64,000 nucleotides of DNA from Bradyrhizobium sp. ORS 285 (GTDB lineage: Bacteria > Pseudomonadota > Alphaproteobacteria > Rhizobiales > Xanthobacteraceae). Position numbers and translations under genes: made by a program. Where the stretch lies: assembly GCF_900176205.1 (NCBI RefSeq), contig NZ_LT859959.1, positions 7,119,001 through 7,183,000 of the forward strand, given 5' to 3'. This document shows, one piece after another, positions 1-9,426 of the stretch; the stretch's first letter is position 1, and each line of letters starts with the position of its first letter. Under the pieces are notes generated by a model. The model was not told where the DNA came from. It worked only from the letters and a program-made list of their open reading frames with translations, and ran no database searches.

Positions 1-1461
1 CCTGATGACGCCGACGTCAGCGGGCGCGTCGATCGCCTCGCCATTGGCGAACGACAGCAATGTAAAGTGTCGACCCTCCGCATTGAACGCGTCGGTGAGG
101 TGAAGGTGCCTGCCATCGGCCACCTTCAGCGGCGCATCCAGCATCGACGTGCCCGGACAAGGTCCGCCAGCCCACGCCTCGGCATCAGTCGTCGACAGCG
201 GCGTCTCATACACCGACGGCACCGACAGACGGCCGCCATTGACCATGCGCTTGCCGAACTCGGTCTCCTTGGCAAGCGACAGCACCGCCTTGCGCAGCCG
301 CGCCTCCTGGGCGGTGACCGGAGCCATGAAGTCGGTCGACCGCGTCGATTCTCGGATGTTCTCGTCCGCGGCGGCACTGCGCTCGATGTGATAGGTTTCG
401 AGCAATTGCGAGGGCGAGGCGCCGCGCAGCACGCGGTCGAGCTTCCATGCGAGGTTCTCCGCGTCCTCGAGGCCGGAGTTGGCGCCGCGCGCGCCGAACG
501 GCGACACCTGATGCGCGGAATCGCCGGCGAAGATCACGCGGCCATGGAGGAAGCGCTCCATGCGGCGGCACTGGAACTTGTACAGCGAGATCCATTCGAA
601 CTCGAACTTGTCGTGGCCGAGCATGCGCGCGATGCGCGGACGCACGTTCTCCGGCTGCTTCTCGACCTGAGGGTCACAATCCGGCGTGAGCTGCAGATCG
701 ATGCGCCAGACATCGTCGGGCTGGCGATGGAGCAGCGCCGAGCGGCCGGCGTGGAACGGCGGATCGAACCAGAACCAGCGCTCGGTCGGAAACGCCGCCG
801 TCATCTTGACGTCGGCGATCAGGAACTGATCCTCGAACACCTTTCCGGAGAAGCCGGCCCCGACCATCTGGCGCAGCGACGAGCGGGCACCGTCGCAGGC
901 GATCACATATTGTGCCGACAACCGATAGGCTCCATCCGGCGTCTCGATCGTCAGCACCGCGCGATCGTTGCGCTGCTCCAGCGCCGTCACCTTGTTGCGC
1001 CAGCGCAGCGAAATCCCCGGCAATTCGTTGACGCGGTCGACCAGATAGCTCTCTGCATAGAACTGCTGCAGGTTGATGAAGGCTGGACGCTTGTGCCCTG
1101 GCTCCGGCAGCAGGTTGAACTGATAGAGCTCCGACGGGCCGTGGAAGATGCGGCCGACATTCCAGACCACGCCCTTGTCGACCATGCGGTCGCCGACGCC
1201 GAGCCGGTCCCAATAGTCCAGCGAGCGCTTGGAGAAGCAGATCGCGCGCGAGCCCTCGCCGATGCGGTCGGCGTCATCGAGCACCACGACGGCATGACCG
1301 CGCTGCGCGAGATCGATCGCGAATGACAGACCGACGGGACCAGCGCCCACCACGACGACCGGATGCTCGGCCGGCGCCGCCTCATCCTGATCGCGGTGGC
1401 GATGATAGCCGAACTGAACTTTTGCCTGGCTCGTGCTTGGCCCGGGACTGGCTTGCACCAT
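1..1461 (-). CDS. FAD-dependent aromatic-ring monooxygenase (MhpA/PheA/TfdB class), 3' end outside window
   Basis: Read on the minus strand from an ATG at 1461; 487 codons are visible and the frame is still open at base 1, so the C-terminus is missing. The N-terminus has an ADP-binding Rossmann motif (VVVVGAGPVG, residues 35-44). This is followed by the conserved CDGARSSLR (DG) motif and the FAD-ribityl motif AGDSAHQVSPFGARG. These three define the class A flavoprotein hydroxylases that use NAD(P)H and O2 to hydroxylate phenolic rings. The length and N-terminal layout fit the MhpA/PheA/TfdB group better than the shorter PobA group. The gene is divergent from a MarR regulator, the usual arrangement for an inducible aromatic-degradation gene. 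The substrate cannot be read from the sequence. Confidence 0.85.
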   Translation of the reverse strand, partial: MVQASPGPSTSQAKVQFGYHRHRDQDEAAPAEHPVVVVGAGPVGLSFAIDLAQRGHAVVVLDDADRIGEGSRAICFSKRSLDYWDRLGVGDRMVDKGVVWNVGRIFHGPSELYQFNLLPEPGHKRPAFINLQQFYAESYLVDRVNELPGISLRWRNKVTALEQRNDRAVLTIETPDGAYRLSAQYVIACDGARSSLRQMVGAGFSGKVFEDQFLIADVKMTAAFPTERWFWFDPPFHAGRSALLHRQPDDVWRIDLQLTPDCDPQVEKQPENVRPRIARMLGHDKFEFEWISLYKFQCRRMERFLHGRVIFAGDSAHQVSPFGARGANSGLEDAENLAWKLDRVLRGASPSQLLETYHIERSAAADENIRESTRSTDFMAPVTAQEARLRKAVLSLAKETEFGKRMVNGGRLSVPSVYETPLSTTDAEAWAGGPCPGTSMLDAPLKVADGRHLHLTDAFNAEGRHFTLLSFANGEAIDAPADVGVIR

Positions 1462-1553
1462 GGCGCGTTTCTGCCCTGCTCGTTGTGTCGCTTGGGTTGA
1501 TCGTTCGATCTTTTGACATTTCCTCTGATGAGACCGACGGGCCATCTTGCCAG

Positions 1554-1573
1554 ATAGTCTCATCTGCAACTAT
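1554..1573. promoter_or_regulatory. candidate MarR operator between monooxygenase and marR
   Basis: ATAGT-N10-ACTAT, a 20-bp dyad in the divergent intergenic region. A second dyad, GATGAGAC (1527-1534) and GTCTCATC (1557-1564), overlaps it. Size and position suit a MarR dimer controlling both genes. The assignment is inference. Confidence 0.45.
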
Positions 1574-1623
1574 TCTACACCGGACGGCCTCGGCGGCGTC
1601 AACTCAAAAATCGGAGCGCGCGC

Positions 1624-2181
1624 GTGGCGAACCCATCACCTGCGGAGTCCCGGCGTCCGGCGAAGGGCGCCAATGGCGGTCAGAATGCCGCAGCGCCGCA
1701 GGAGGCGGAGCGGCTCGACCTGTTCAAGTTCGCGCCGTTTCGGCTCAACCGTCTGGCGGCGGAGGTGAGCGCGGCGCTCGCCAGCGAGTATCGCGAGCGC
1801 TACGGCCTCGACATCCCCGAATGGCGCGTGCTGGCGACGCTCGGCTTCCGCCGCGAGGCCTGCAGCGCGCAATATGTCGCGGCCTGTACGCGGACGCATA
1901 AATCGACCATCAGCCGCGCGGTGACGTCGCTGCTGGAACGGCGGCTGATCGAGCGCGTCGAGAATGCCGACGACCGCCGCGAATTCCGGCTGCGGCTGAC
2001 GCGCAAGGGCAAGACGCTGTATGAGGAGCTGATCCCCCGGCTGCAGCAGCGCGAGCGCGAGATCATGGCGTGCCTGTCGGTGGACGAGCGCAAGGTGTTC
2101 GACCGGCTGATCGGCAAGATCGAGGCGAGTTTGGATTTGATCCAGACGAGCGAGGAAGCGGACGCCAAGCAGGCGTATTAG
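1624..2181 (+). CDS. MarR family transcriptional regulator
   Basis: 185 aa from a GTG start. The winged-helix core lies at about residues 55-125: EWRVLATLGF, then a recognition-helix region TRTHKSTISRAVTSLLERRL, then the wing with DDRREFRLRLTRKG. These are typical MarR signatures. The N-terminus carries about 30 extra polar residues, so a later start is possible. It is divergent from the flavoprotein monooxygenase, with palindromes between them. By family precedent it represses that gene until a phenolic ligand binds. Confidence 0.88.
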   Translation: MANPSPAESRRPAKGANGGQNAAAPQEAERLDLFKFAPFRLNRLAAEVSAALASEYRERYGLDIPEWRVLATLGFRREACSAQYVAACTRTHKSTISRAVTSLLERRLIERVENADDRREFRLRLTRKGKTLYEELIPRLQQREREIMACLSVDERKVFDRLIGKIEASLDLIQTSEEADAKQAY

Positions 2182-2190
2182 TTGGGGCTT

Positions 2191-2321
2191 CGTAGGGTGG
2201 GCAAAGCGCCGCCAGAGGCGGCGTGTGCCCACCATTCTTCGCCGAACGACCGCGGTGGGCACGGCGCGCGACAGTACGACTCACAACGGGCACCTCCCAG
2301 GCGCCTTTGCCCACCCTACGG
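2191..2321. repeat. nested inverted repeat, family A copy 1
   Basis: Bounded by CGTAGGGTGGGCAAA at the left and its exact reverse complement at the right, with an inner GTGCCCACC / GGTGGGCAC pair. A second copy with the same ends lies at 18794-18951. It is non-coding and behaves like a dispersed palindromic element. Confidence 0.8.
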
Positions 2322-2351
2322 CGGATGAATGCGCCGACAAATCTCGCCACT

Positions 2352-2432
2352 GTCATTGCGAGAAGCGAAGCGACGAAGCAATCCAGAGCCGCATCCTGAG
2401 CCCCTGGATTGCTTCGCTGCGCTCGCAATGAC
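2352..2432. repeat. palindromic intergenic repeat (CATTGCGAG type)
   Basis: The left arm runs GTCATTGCGAG...GAAGCAATCCAG and the right arm CTGGATTGCTTCG...CTCGCAATGAC, an imperfect inverted repeat of about 30 bp per arm. Short ORFs crossing it are artefacts. Confidence 0.75.
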
Positions 2433-2473
2433 GGCTGTTGAGAGACGGTGCTGTCACAACAAACACCGTCGTC

Positions 2474-2493
2474 ATCCCGGCGAACGCCGGGAT
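2474..2493. repeat. short perfect hairpin ATCCCGGCG-AA-CGCCGGGAT
   Basis: 9-bp arms with a 2-nt loop, inside a run of intergenic repeats. It could form a hairpin in RNA, but no T-tract follows. Confidence 0.6.
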
Positions 2494-2749
2494 CCATAGC
2501 CACAGGGAGGAGTTCGAGGCAGGCGCGCCGTTGATATTTCGCGTCTCATATCGGCTGCGGCGTATGGGTCCCGGATCGGCGCCGCGATGCGCTGCGCGCG
2601 TCGCGGCTTGTCCGGGAGAGTGGGGCGGATTCACGGTTCAAACAACGAGGAGCGGTGAGAGAACAGATCGCTATAAATAAGAGACATACGTGCGCAGTCT
2701 CGCGGCCGACACAGCCCGAGTCATGCGCTCCGTTCGTCCCTCGCAAACA

Positions 2750-3080
2750 TGCAGAGGGCGCAGGGAATGCCGGGTGAGGGCCTCACCCATGGCCCGCCTG
2801 CGGAAAAGAATGCAGGCGGCAGGTACCACAGGCAAAGCCGGACACGCCGGCATTCCCTGCGCGACGGGCTTCCGGCTGCTTCGCGATCTCCCCGGTGCGC
2901 CGGCTTGTTGGCCACCGTTTCGCGACAATGCGCTTGCGCGCATTGCGCGGACCTCAGCTTCGGGAGGCCAGGACCACGCGACTTGACCGTCCGCAAACGC
3001 TCGTTCGTCGGCACATCCGAACAGGACATGCTGCGAGCTCTCGCGGCCATCGCATCCCCGCCTCGCGTGTCGTGACGATC
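2750..3080. repeat. dispersed non-coding repeat of Bradyrhizobium type
   Basis: All six frames carry only arginine-rich overlapping ORFs. The region contains a 16-bp inverted repeat, GCGCAGGGAATGCCGG (2758-2773) and its complement (2847-2862). I recognise from memory the translated string MSCSDVPTNERLRTVKS in the minus frame. It recurs in many Bradyrhizobium genomes as scattered 'hypothetical proteins', which points to a multicopy element rather than a gene. Confidence 0.55.
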
Positions 3081-3183
3081 GCGCGCAACGCCCCTCTGCG
3101 GTGAGGCGGGATGGGCCGAGATAATCATGAATTCCGAAAAATAGCAAGATGATTATTTTTTGCGGAAGCTTCCGCGAGCGGGC

Positions 3184-3300
3184 TCTTCCTCCTCACCCTG
3201 AGGAGCCCGCCCGCAGGCGGGCGTCTCGAAGGGCGAGGCCCGGACCTTGGCCTCATGATTCGAGACGCGTCGCAAGAGCGACGCTCCTCACCATGAGGAT
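3184..3300. repeat. palindromic repeat with CCTCACCMTGAGG ends
   Basis: CCTCACCCTGAGG (3191-3203) and CCTCACCATGAGG (3287-3297 region) flank an inner hairpin, GCCCGCC (3205-3211) / GGCGGGC (3216-3222). It is a typical alphaproteobacterial intergenic palindrome with no coding potential. Confidence 0.7.
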
Positions 3301-3462
3301 CTGGCACCCAAGGCGGTCCTGCACACCGACCATGAACACGCCGCGAGGCGTGTTCATGGAGAGGATTGAGAGCAGAAGGCAGCGCCGCAACGTCCCGGAC
3401 GAGTTGCTCGTGAAGTGAGCAAGATGTTGCCGGGCACACGGCGCTCATCTGCTTCGATCAGC

Positions 3463-5913
3463 TCACGTCGCCGCCGACCGCCGGCGCTCCTCCGCGACGT
3501 CCACCGCCTCAACGGCCTCACCGCGCCAGTCCAATATCTCCATCGCCAGGACGGGATGGTTGAAGCCCTTCAGATGCAGATCATCGATCGGGCGGGCGTC
3601 GACGGAGGTCTCGACCACGCCATACACCCGCCGCGATGCGATCACCTGGCCGGCCTTGGCGGCGTCGCAGAGGCGCGAGGCGAGGTTGGTGACGCTGCCG
3701 ATGGCGGCGTATTCGAGCCGGTTCTCGAAGCCGACTTGGCCGAGCGTGGCGTAGCCGACCGCGATGCCGACGCCAAACCCTAAGCTGTGGCCGCGATTTT
3801 TCCAGCGCTCTGTCAGCCCGCCGATCTCCTCGCGCATCTCCAGCGCCATTTTCACCGCGCGCGTGGTGTGGTCCTCGAACGGGATCGGCGCGTTGAACAG
3901 GATCATCACGCCGTCGCCGGCATAGCGGTCGAGCGTGCCTTCATATTTGAAGATCAGCTTGCCGAGCGCGGCGTGGTATTCGCGCAGCACGTTCATCGCC
4001 TCTTCGGGCTCGGTCGTCTCGGTGAACGCCGTGAAGCCGCGCAGATCGCAGAACACGACGGTGACCTCGCGGCGATGGCTTTCCAGCAGCGCGTCGTGGC
4101 CATCGGACGAGGCGATGATCTGCGCCACCTGCGGCGCCAGGAAGCGCTCCAGCCTACGAATGCGCTCGATCTCGGCGAGCTGCGTCTCGACGCGATCCTC
4201 CAGCGACTTGTTCCACTCCCTTAGCTGCTCGGTCTGCTCGGTGAGCTTCTCCGCCTGCTGCTGGACGGTGGCGTGGGTCAGCGCCAGCTCGCGGCCCTTC
4301 TGGTCGACCTCGGTGAACAGCCGCGCATTGCGCATCGCCAGCACGGCCTGGTTGGCGAAGGTGCGCATCAGGCCGATGAGGTTCGGCCGGAAGGCGCCGG
4401 CTGAGCGCCGCAACACGACCAGCGCGCCGAGCACGCCCTGCTGATCGACCAGCGGCGTGAACAGCACGGCATGGAAGCCGGCGGCGACCGCCACGTCGCG
4501 CAGCGGATGCTCCGGCGCGCTATCGAGCTCGGCGATCGCGATCGGCTCGCCGCTGCGCACGGACTCCGACAGCAGGCTGGTCTGTTCGTCGAGCACAGCA
4601 TGCGCGCCGGCCTGATCGACGCCCTTGGCCTCGACCAGCCGGAAGCGGCGCTCGCCGGCATCGTAGGAATAGATCAGAACGGCGTCGGCCGCGGTGATCT
4701 CCAGCGCGCGCGCCGCCACCGTCGGCAGCACGGCGTTGAGGTCGAGCGAGGACGCGACCGCGCGGCCGACCTCCTCCAGCACCTTGAGCTCGTTGATCGA
4801 CTGCGCGAGATCGCGGGTGCGCTCCTCGACCTTGGCTTCCAGCACGGCATAGGACTGCGCGAGCTGGCCGGCCATGCTGTTGAACTGGTCGGCGAGCTCC
4901 TCCAGCTCGTCATGCGTCTTCACCTCGATGCGCTGCTCGAAATCGCCGGCGCCGAGCCGGCGCGCGCCGGCGCGCAGCGCCGTGATCGGCACGAGCATGC
5001 GGCGGGCGAGCAGCGAGCCGGCAAAGATCGCCACCGCCAGGCCGAGCGCGATCAAGAGCGCGCCGCGCAGCAGCTGATCGCGGATCGGCGCCAGCGCATG
5101 CGCGGTGGATTGCTCGAAGAACACGACCCAGCCGAGCTTCGGCAAGGTCGCAGCCGCCGTCAGCACGGAACGCCCGTCGCTGTCGGTGCCGGACGCCAAC
5201 GGCTCGCCGTCCGGCGTCAGCACGGCGGCGACCTGCGGCAGCTTGGCGAGATCCTGGCCGACCGCCGGCCCCTTCGCCGAGCTCGCCAGCACCAGGCCCT
5301 TGGGATCGACGACATAGGCGATGCCGACCTTGCCGACCTGCGCCTCGCTCATGAAGTCTTCGAGGAAGTCGAGATCGATGTCGGCCACCGTCACGCCGGC
5401 ATTGAAGCCGGAATGCGCGACCGAGATCGACATCATCGGCTGCGCACCCTTGAAGGTCACGGCCGAGAAATTGCTGCCATGGGTGACCGTGTCGGTGAAG
5501 CGCAGATCGCGGGAGAGATCATTGCCCGACGAGAACGCGATCGCCGTGCGGGAGACGCGGAGCTGCTCGCGGCCCTGGCCGTCGAGCTGATAGAGCTGCC
5601 GCACCGCCGGGGCCTGACTCAACAGCTGCACGTAATCGGCGCGGCGCAGCTCCAGCGTGTTGGCGCTGGCGCGGGTCACCCAGCTGATCTGGCGTTGCAG
5701 GTCGGAGACCGCCTGGTCGATGCGCCGAGCGCTCGCATCGGCCTTCTCGGCCATCGCGGCGGTGAGGCTCGCCTTGGTGGACTGATAGCTGATCCAGGTT
5801 TCGGTCGCGCCGTTCACCGCCAGGACGAACACCACGAGTCCGACCAGCGACGTCACATATTTGGCGAACAGGCCCTGCCGCAGCGACCAGCCTCTGTTCT
5901 CGACCCCGTTCAT
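3463..5913 (-). CDS. membrane adenylate/guanylate cyclase with Cache, HAMP and GAF domains
   Basis: 816 aa from the ATG at 5913, preceded by GAGAGG. An in-frame start 32 codons upstream lacks such a site. Domain order: a TM helix (about residues 15-35), an extracytoplasmic Cache-type region (about 40-270), a second TM (about 280-300), HAMP (about 300-355), a GAF domain (about 380-540), a coiled coil, and a C-terminal class III nucleotidyl cyclase domain. The catalytic metal aspartates lie in VFCDLRGFT and RYAGDGVM, and the transition-state pair is in VTNLASRL, so the enzyme looks active. It should make cAMP or cGMP in response to an extracellular and a cytosolic signal. A Crp-family regulator lies 2.6 kb away. 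Confidence 0.9.
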   Translation of the reverse strand: MNGVENRGWSLRQGLFAKYVTSLVGLVVFVLAVNGATETWISYQSTKASLTAAMAEKADASARRIDQAVSDLQRQISWVTRASANTLELRRADYVQLLSQAPAVRQLYQLDGQGREQLRVSRTAIAFSSGNDLSRDLRFTDTVTHGSNFSAVTFKGAQPMMSISVAHSGFNAGVTVADIDLDFLEDFMSEAQVGKVGIAYVVDPKGLVLASSAKGPAVGQDLAKLPQVAAVLTPDGEPLASGTDSDGRSVLTAAATLPKLGWVVFFEQSTAHALAPIRDQLLRGALLIALGLAVAIFAGSLLARRMLVPITALRAGARRLGAGDFEQRIEVKTHDELEELADQFNSMAGQLAQSYAVLEAKVEERTRDLAQSINELKVLEEVGRAVASSLDLNAVLPTVAARALEITAADAVLIYSYDAGERRFRLVEAKGVDQAGAHAVLDEQTSLLSESVRSGEPIAIAELDSAPEHPLRDVAVAAGFHAVLFTPLVDQQGVLGALVVLRRSAGAFRPNLIGLMRTFANQAVLAMRNARLFTEVDQKGRELALTHATVQQQAEKLTEQTEQLREWNKSLEDRVETQLAEIERIRRLERFLAPQVAQIIASSDGHDALLESHRREVTVVFCDLRGFTAFTETTEPEEAMNVLREYHAALGKLIFKYEGTLDRYAGDGVMILFNAPIPFEDHTTRAVKMALEMREEIGGLTERWKNRGHSLGFGVGIAVGYATLGQVGFENRLEYAAIGSVTNLASRLCDAAKAGQVIASRRVYGVVETSVDARPIDDLHLKGFNHPVLAMEILDWRGEAVEAVDVAEERRRSAAT

Positions 5914-6164
5914 CCAGACCTCTCGCGCGGCATCGCCGAGGTGCGACCTCGGATGGGCGCGTCCGCCGCCGTCCTTACGGCTGCGATACAGCAGAGGCGG
6001 GCCTCTCATGCGCCGAGACGCTCCGCCATCGACATCCGTTTAGCACAGAATGCGGTGCAGTACGGCGGCGATGCGGGAGCCACCCACATCCGGCGATGAT
6101 GGCTCAAATGGCGGCCGGCATCCTCCTCCAAATGGAGGAGGCGAGCCAGATAATCGGCCTCATG

Positions 6165-8276
6165 TTACCGATTGAAGATGCGCTTCAGCACGTCATTCAT
6201 CGGCTGGCTGTCCGTCGGGCCGTCCTGCGGGGCTGCTGGCGGAGTCCCGCCCGCCGAGGCGCCCTGGCCGGCATCCGCCGGAGGTGGCGCCGGCGCGGCC
6301 TGGGGAGCCTGGAGCAGCGGAGCCGCGCCTTCGCCCGGGTTGAGCGTCCGGCCACGGCTTCGCGCCGGCGGCTGCGTCCCCTGCTGCAAGCCTTGCTGAA
6401 TGAGACTGCCGATGGCCGCGCCGAGGTCGCCGCCAAGCAGGTCGGATGACCCGGCAGCCGGAGCCTGCCCGTTCGGTGTCGACGGCGCCGCGTTGGGCAC
6501 CGCGCCGCCGCTACCGGACGTCGCGCTTCCGATCAGGCCACCGATGCCGTTGATCAGATTGTTGAGCCCGGCGCCGTCCTTGCCGAACAGGCCCTGCCCC
6601 ATCTGCTTGAGCTTGGCATAGGCCGCATCGGGATTGTCGAGGATGCCGGCCATGTCGGGATAGAATCGCGGCTGGCTCCAGGGGCCGTCGATCACGACGG
6701 GGATGCCGAGGCCGATGGGATCGGCGATCCGGCCCTGCCCTTCGGTGGTCAGCACGAGCTTCGGCTCGACGCGCATCGCGAGCGCGCGGTTGCCGAGATC
6801 GATCGTGCCGGCGCCGGTCACCTTCACCAGCGGCCCGATCAAATTGAGGTCGCTGGTCACCGCCTGGCCGCGCTCGACCTGGAACGAGGCCGAGAGCTGG
6901 GTGAGATCGGTGGTCAGCTCCTTGGAGTCCTGCCAGCCGGACAGCGGATTGGTCGTCAGCGAGCGGATCATCTGGGCGACGTTGATGCCGCGGATCGCGC
7001 CATCCTGGAACAGCAGGAAGGCCGAGCCGCTGAGATTGCTCATGATCGCCTGCTGGCTGGCGCCGCTGGAGCGCAGCGCGAGCTTGCCCTGCAGCCGCGC
7101 ATCGAGCTTGTCGAAATCAGCGAGGCTCGACAGCAGCGGCAGCGCCTGGAGCCCGACGAGATCGCCGTGCATCGCATAGGCCGGATTGCCGGTGGAGGCA
7201 TCGACCACGAGCTCGCCGCTGACCTGCCCGCCATAGGCGCCGAGATTGGTGACGGTCGCCTTCAGCAGGCCGCCCGCCAGCGAGGCCTCGAGATCCAGCG
7301 GCCCGAGGCGCGCCCCGGCGAGACCGACATCGGTCGCCGACAGCTTCACGCGCGCATCCACATAGTTCAGGCCGCGCAGATCGATCGCGGCCGTGCTCCA
7401 TCCGGAGGTCCGCGACGAGGTCTGCGCCGCAGCGCCCGGAAGGTCCAGCCGGCGGACGTCGAGGTCGACCTTCACCAGCGGCTTGCTGGCGAGATCGACC
7501 GAGGCCCAGCCGTTGAAGTCGCCGCCGCCGAGCGTGCCGCTGAGGCCGTTGATCATCACCAGCGGTCCGTTCAACCTGATGTCGGCGCGGCCGGCCAGCA
7601 CGCCGGAGAATGCGCTGGCCATGCCGATCTTGAAATCGACCGGCACGGTCTGGCGATCGACCGGCAGCGCCGGCGCCGCCGCGGTGATGTCGAAGGTGAG
7701 CGGACGGTCGCCGGCCCGCGCCGTGCCGTCGATCCTGATCTTGCCGTCATCGTTCAGCGACGCCGTCGCGGCGATCGCTTCGAGGCGGTTTTCGACGCGG
7801 TCGCGCGGGTTGGAGAGAATGACGGCGCCGTCCTTGACCGTGACGCTGGTGATCCGGACCGGCGCGGCCTCCGGCTTCGCCGCGGCGCGGTTGCGCGGCG
7901 GATTGTCGCGCAGCCGTTCACGCAGCAGCGGCAGATAGAGCGTCGGCTTGTCGATGACGATCTCTTCGATCTCGGGCCGGCCGGACCACAGGCTCGACAG
8001 CGTCATGCCGGCCTGCAGCTTGGCGATCGTCAGCCGGTTGTTGCCGTCCTTGTCCTTCGGATCCTGCAAGGTGACGTCGCTCAGCGTCGCCTGCAGCGAC
8101 GGCCACAGGCTGACGCTCGCCGAGCCCGCAATGGTCAATTTATAGCCGGTGTCGCGCTCGACGCGGTCCTGGATCGCCACCGTCAGGAAGCTCGCCGGAA
8201 GTCCAAAGGCGAGCGCGAGTGCGAGCACGACGAGGACGGCGCCAAGCAAACCGCCTGCGATCTTCACTGCTTTCAT
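6165..8276 (-). CDS. AsmA family protein
   Basis: 703 aa. The chosen start (ATG, 8276) places an N-terminal membrane anchor (KIAGGLLGAVLVVLALALAF) at the very front; a GTG 12 codons upstream is possible. The N-terminal AsmA domain with repeated beta-rich segments is followed by the C-terminal AsmA-like DUF signature around LSGSAFLLFQDGAIRGINV. The tail (about 620-690) is Pro/Ala/Gln-rich and probably disordered. AsmA-like proteins are inner-membrane-anchored periplasmic proteins linked to outer-membrane assembly or phospholipid transport. It stands alone between the cyclase and the crp-like gene. Confidence 0.88.
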   Translation of the reverse strand: MKAVKIAGGLLGAVLVVLALALAFGLPASFLTVAIQDRVERDTGYKLTIAGSASVSLWPSLQATLSDVTLQDPKDKDGNNRLTIAKLQAGMTLSSLWSGRPEIEEIVIDKPTLYLPLLRERLRDNPPRNRAAAKPEAAPVRITSVTVKDGAVILSNPRDRVENRLEAIAATASLNDDGKIRIDGTARAGDRPLTFDITAAAPALPVDRQTVPVDFKIGMASAFSGVLAGRADIRLNGPLVMINGLSGTLGGGDFNGWASVDLASKPLVKVDLDVRRLDLPGAAAQTSSRTSGWSTAAIDLRGLNYVDARVKLSATDVGLAGARLGPLDLEASLAGGLLKATVTNLGAYGGQVSGELVVDASTGNPAYAMHGDLVGLQALPLLSSLADFDKLDARLQGKLALRSSGASQQAIMSNLSGSAFLLFQDGAIRGINVAQMIRSLTTNPLSGWQDSKELTTDLTQLSASFQVERGQAVTSDLNLIGPLVKVTGAGTIDLGNRALAMRVEPKLVLTTEGQGRIADPIGLGIPVVIDGPWSQPRFYPDMAGILDNPDAAYAKLKQMGQGLFGKDGAGLNNLINGIGGLIGSATSGSGGAVPNAAPSTPNGQAPAAGSSDLLGGDLGAAIGSLIQQGLQQGTQPPARSRGRTLNPGEGAAPLLQAPQAAPAPPPADAGQGASAGGTPPAAPQDGPTDSQPMNDVLKRIFNR

Positions 8277-8414
8277 ATCGATGTCCCAAGCGCGACGGCG
8301 AGCGGTCTCCACGGGTTAGCATGCGGCAACGCCGACCCGGTTCAATCTGAATTTTTCCCGGAACGAAGATCGCCCTGGGAGCGACCAACCTAGTCGTAAG
8401 CCCATGCGCCGTTA

Positions 8415-8430
8415 TGTGACTTGGGACACA
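8415..8430. promoter_or_regulatory. CRP-like binding site upstream of the Crp-family gene
   Basis: TGTGA-CTTGGG-ACACA, nine of ten conserved positions of the TGTGA-N6-TCACA CRP consensus, 59 nt before the start of the Crp-family gene. The position suits autoregulation. Confidence 0.5.
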
Positions 8431-8488
8431 CTTCCGCCAGCGCGGAGTCTGTAACTGGGGCCCTGAAACCACCGCCGAAGGTATAGTG

Positions 8489-9163
8489 ATGAGCAAGCAG
8501 GCCGAATTTGCGGTCATTCTGAAGATGAACCCGATGTTCGCGGATCTCGGATCCGACGAGCTGCAGCGCATCTCGGCCCTGTGCCACACCCAGCATCTCT
8601 CGGCGGGCGAGGTGTTGTTCCAGAAGGGCGATCCCGGCAATGCGCTGTTCGGCGTCCGCCGCGGCCAGATCCGCATCGAGACCGGCGCCACCGACGGCTC
8701 CCGGCTCACGCTCAACTTCATGGGATCAGGCGATCTGTTCGGCGAAGTCGCCGTGCTCGACGGCCAGGAGCGCACCGCCGACGCCACCGCGGGCGAGGCA
8801 ACCGAGCTGTTCGTGCTGCGACGTGAGGATTTCCTCAGCTTCCTCGAGCGCGAGCCCAAGGTCGCGATCAAGATCATCCAGCTGTTGTGCCAGCGCATCC
8901 GCTGGCAGAGCGAGCGGATGGAGGAATCGGTGCTGCAGCCGCTGCCGATCCGGCTGGCGCGGCGACTCTGCGCGCTGGCGGAGGATTTCGGCTCCGAGGT
9001 GCACATCTCGCAGGAGCAGCTCGGCGTGTTCGTCGGCGCCGCGCGCGAGAGCGTCAACCGCCAGCTCCAGACCTGGCGCAAGGACAAGATCCTCGACCTG
9101 CAGCGCGGCCGCATCCTGCTGCATGACCTGACCAAGCTGAACACGATCGCGCGGAACGATTAG
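8489..9163 (+). CDS. Crp/Fnr family transcriptional regulator
   Basis: 224 aa from the ATG at 8489; a GTG directly before it is equally possible. Residues 15-130 form a cyclic-nucleotide-binding beta-roll, with GDLFGEVAVLDGQERTADA as the phosphate-binding cassette. This keeps the G-E and an arginine (ERTA) expected for cNMP contact. The C-terminal HTH_Crp domain (about 145-220) has ISQEQLGVFVGAARESVNRQ as its helix-turn-helix. No N-terminal FNR-type cysteine cluster is present. With a class III cyclase nearby and a TGTGA-N6-ACACA site in its promoter, a cAMP-responsive activator or repressor is likely. Confidence 0.9.
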   Translation: MSKQAEFAVILKMNPMFADLGSDELQRISALCHTQHLSAGEVLFQKGDPGNALFGVRRGQIRIETGATDGSRLTLNFMGSGDLFGEVAVLDGQERTADATAGEATELFVLRREDFLSFLEREPKVAIKIIQLLCQRIRWQSERMEESVLQPLPIRLARRLCALAEDFGSEVHISQEQLGVFVGAARESVNRQLQTWRKDKILDLQRGRILLHDLTKLNTIARND

Positions 9164-9426
9164 ACGGGCCGCATCAGGAAGCCCCACGTCCCCTCGCCCT
9201 GATTAAGGCCAAACCGGGCCCATCGCGTGGTGCGACCGGCCGGTCGTGCATCGTTTCGTATCGGCGCCGGCCAAACATGATCGCAATTGGGCCACCGCAC
9301 CTCACAATTTGCGACATGAACTCTTTTTAACAATTCTAACCGAATGAGTTCGGCATCGAAAGCGCCGTCCGCCTGCGCGTGTGATGGGGCGCGTCGTGCC
9401 GGAGCAACCTGGTTGGAAGCGAATTC

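Noticed and set aside
67..1326. 419-aa plus-strand frame at the window start
   Set aside because: Antisense to the flavoprotein monooxygenase, whose real frame runs off the window and is easily missed.
2671..3147. 158-aa minus frame in the repeat block
   Set aside because: Overlaps other equally open frames within a dispersed repeat; no ribosome-binding site or family.
4471..6099. 542-aa open frame antisense to the cyclase
   Set aside because: Shadow frame; the sense strand encodes Cache-HAMP-GAF-cyclase.
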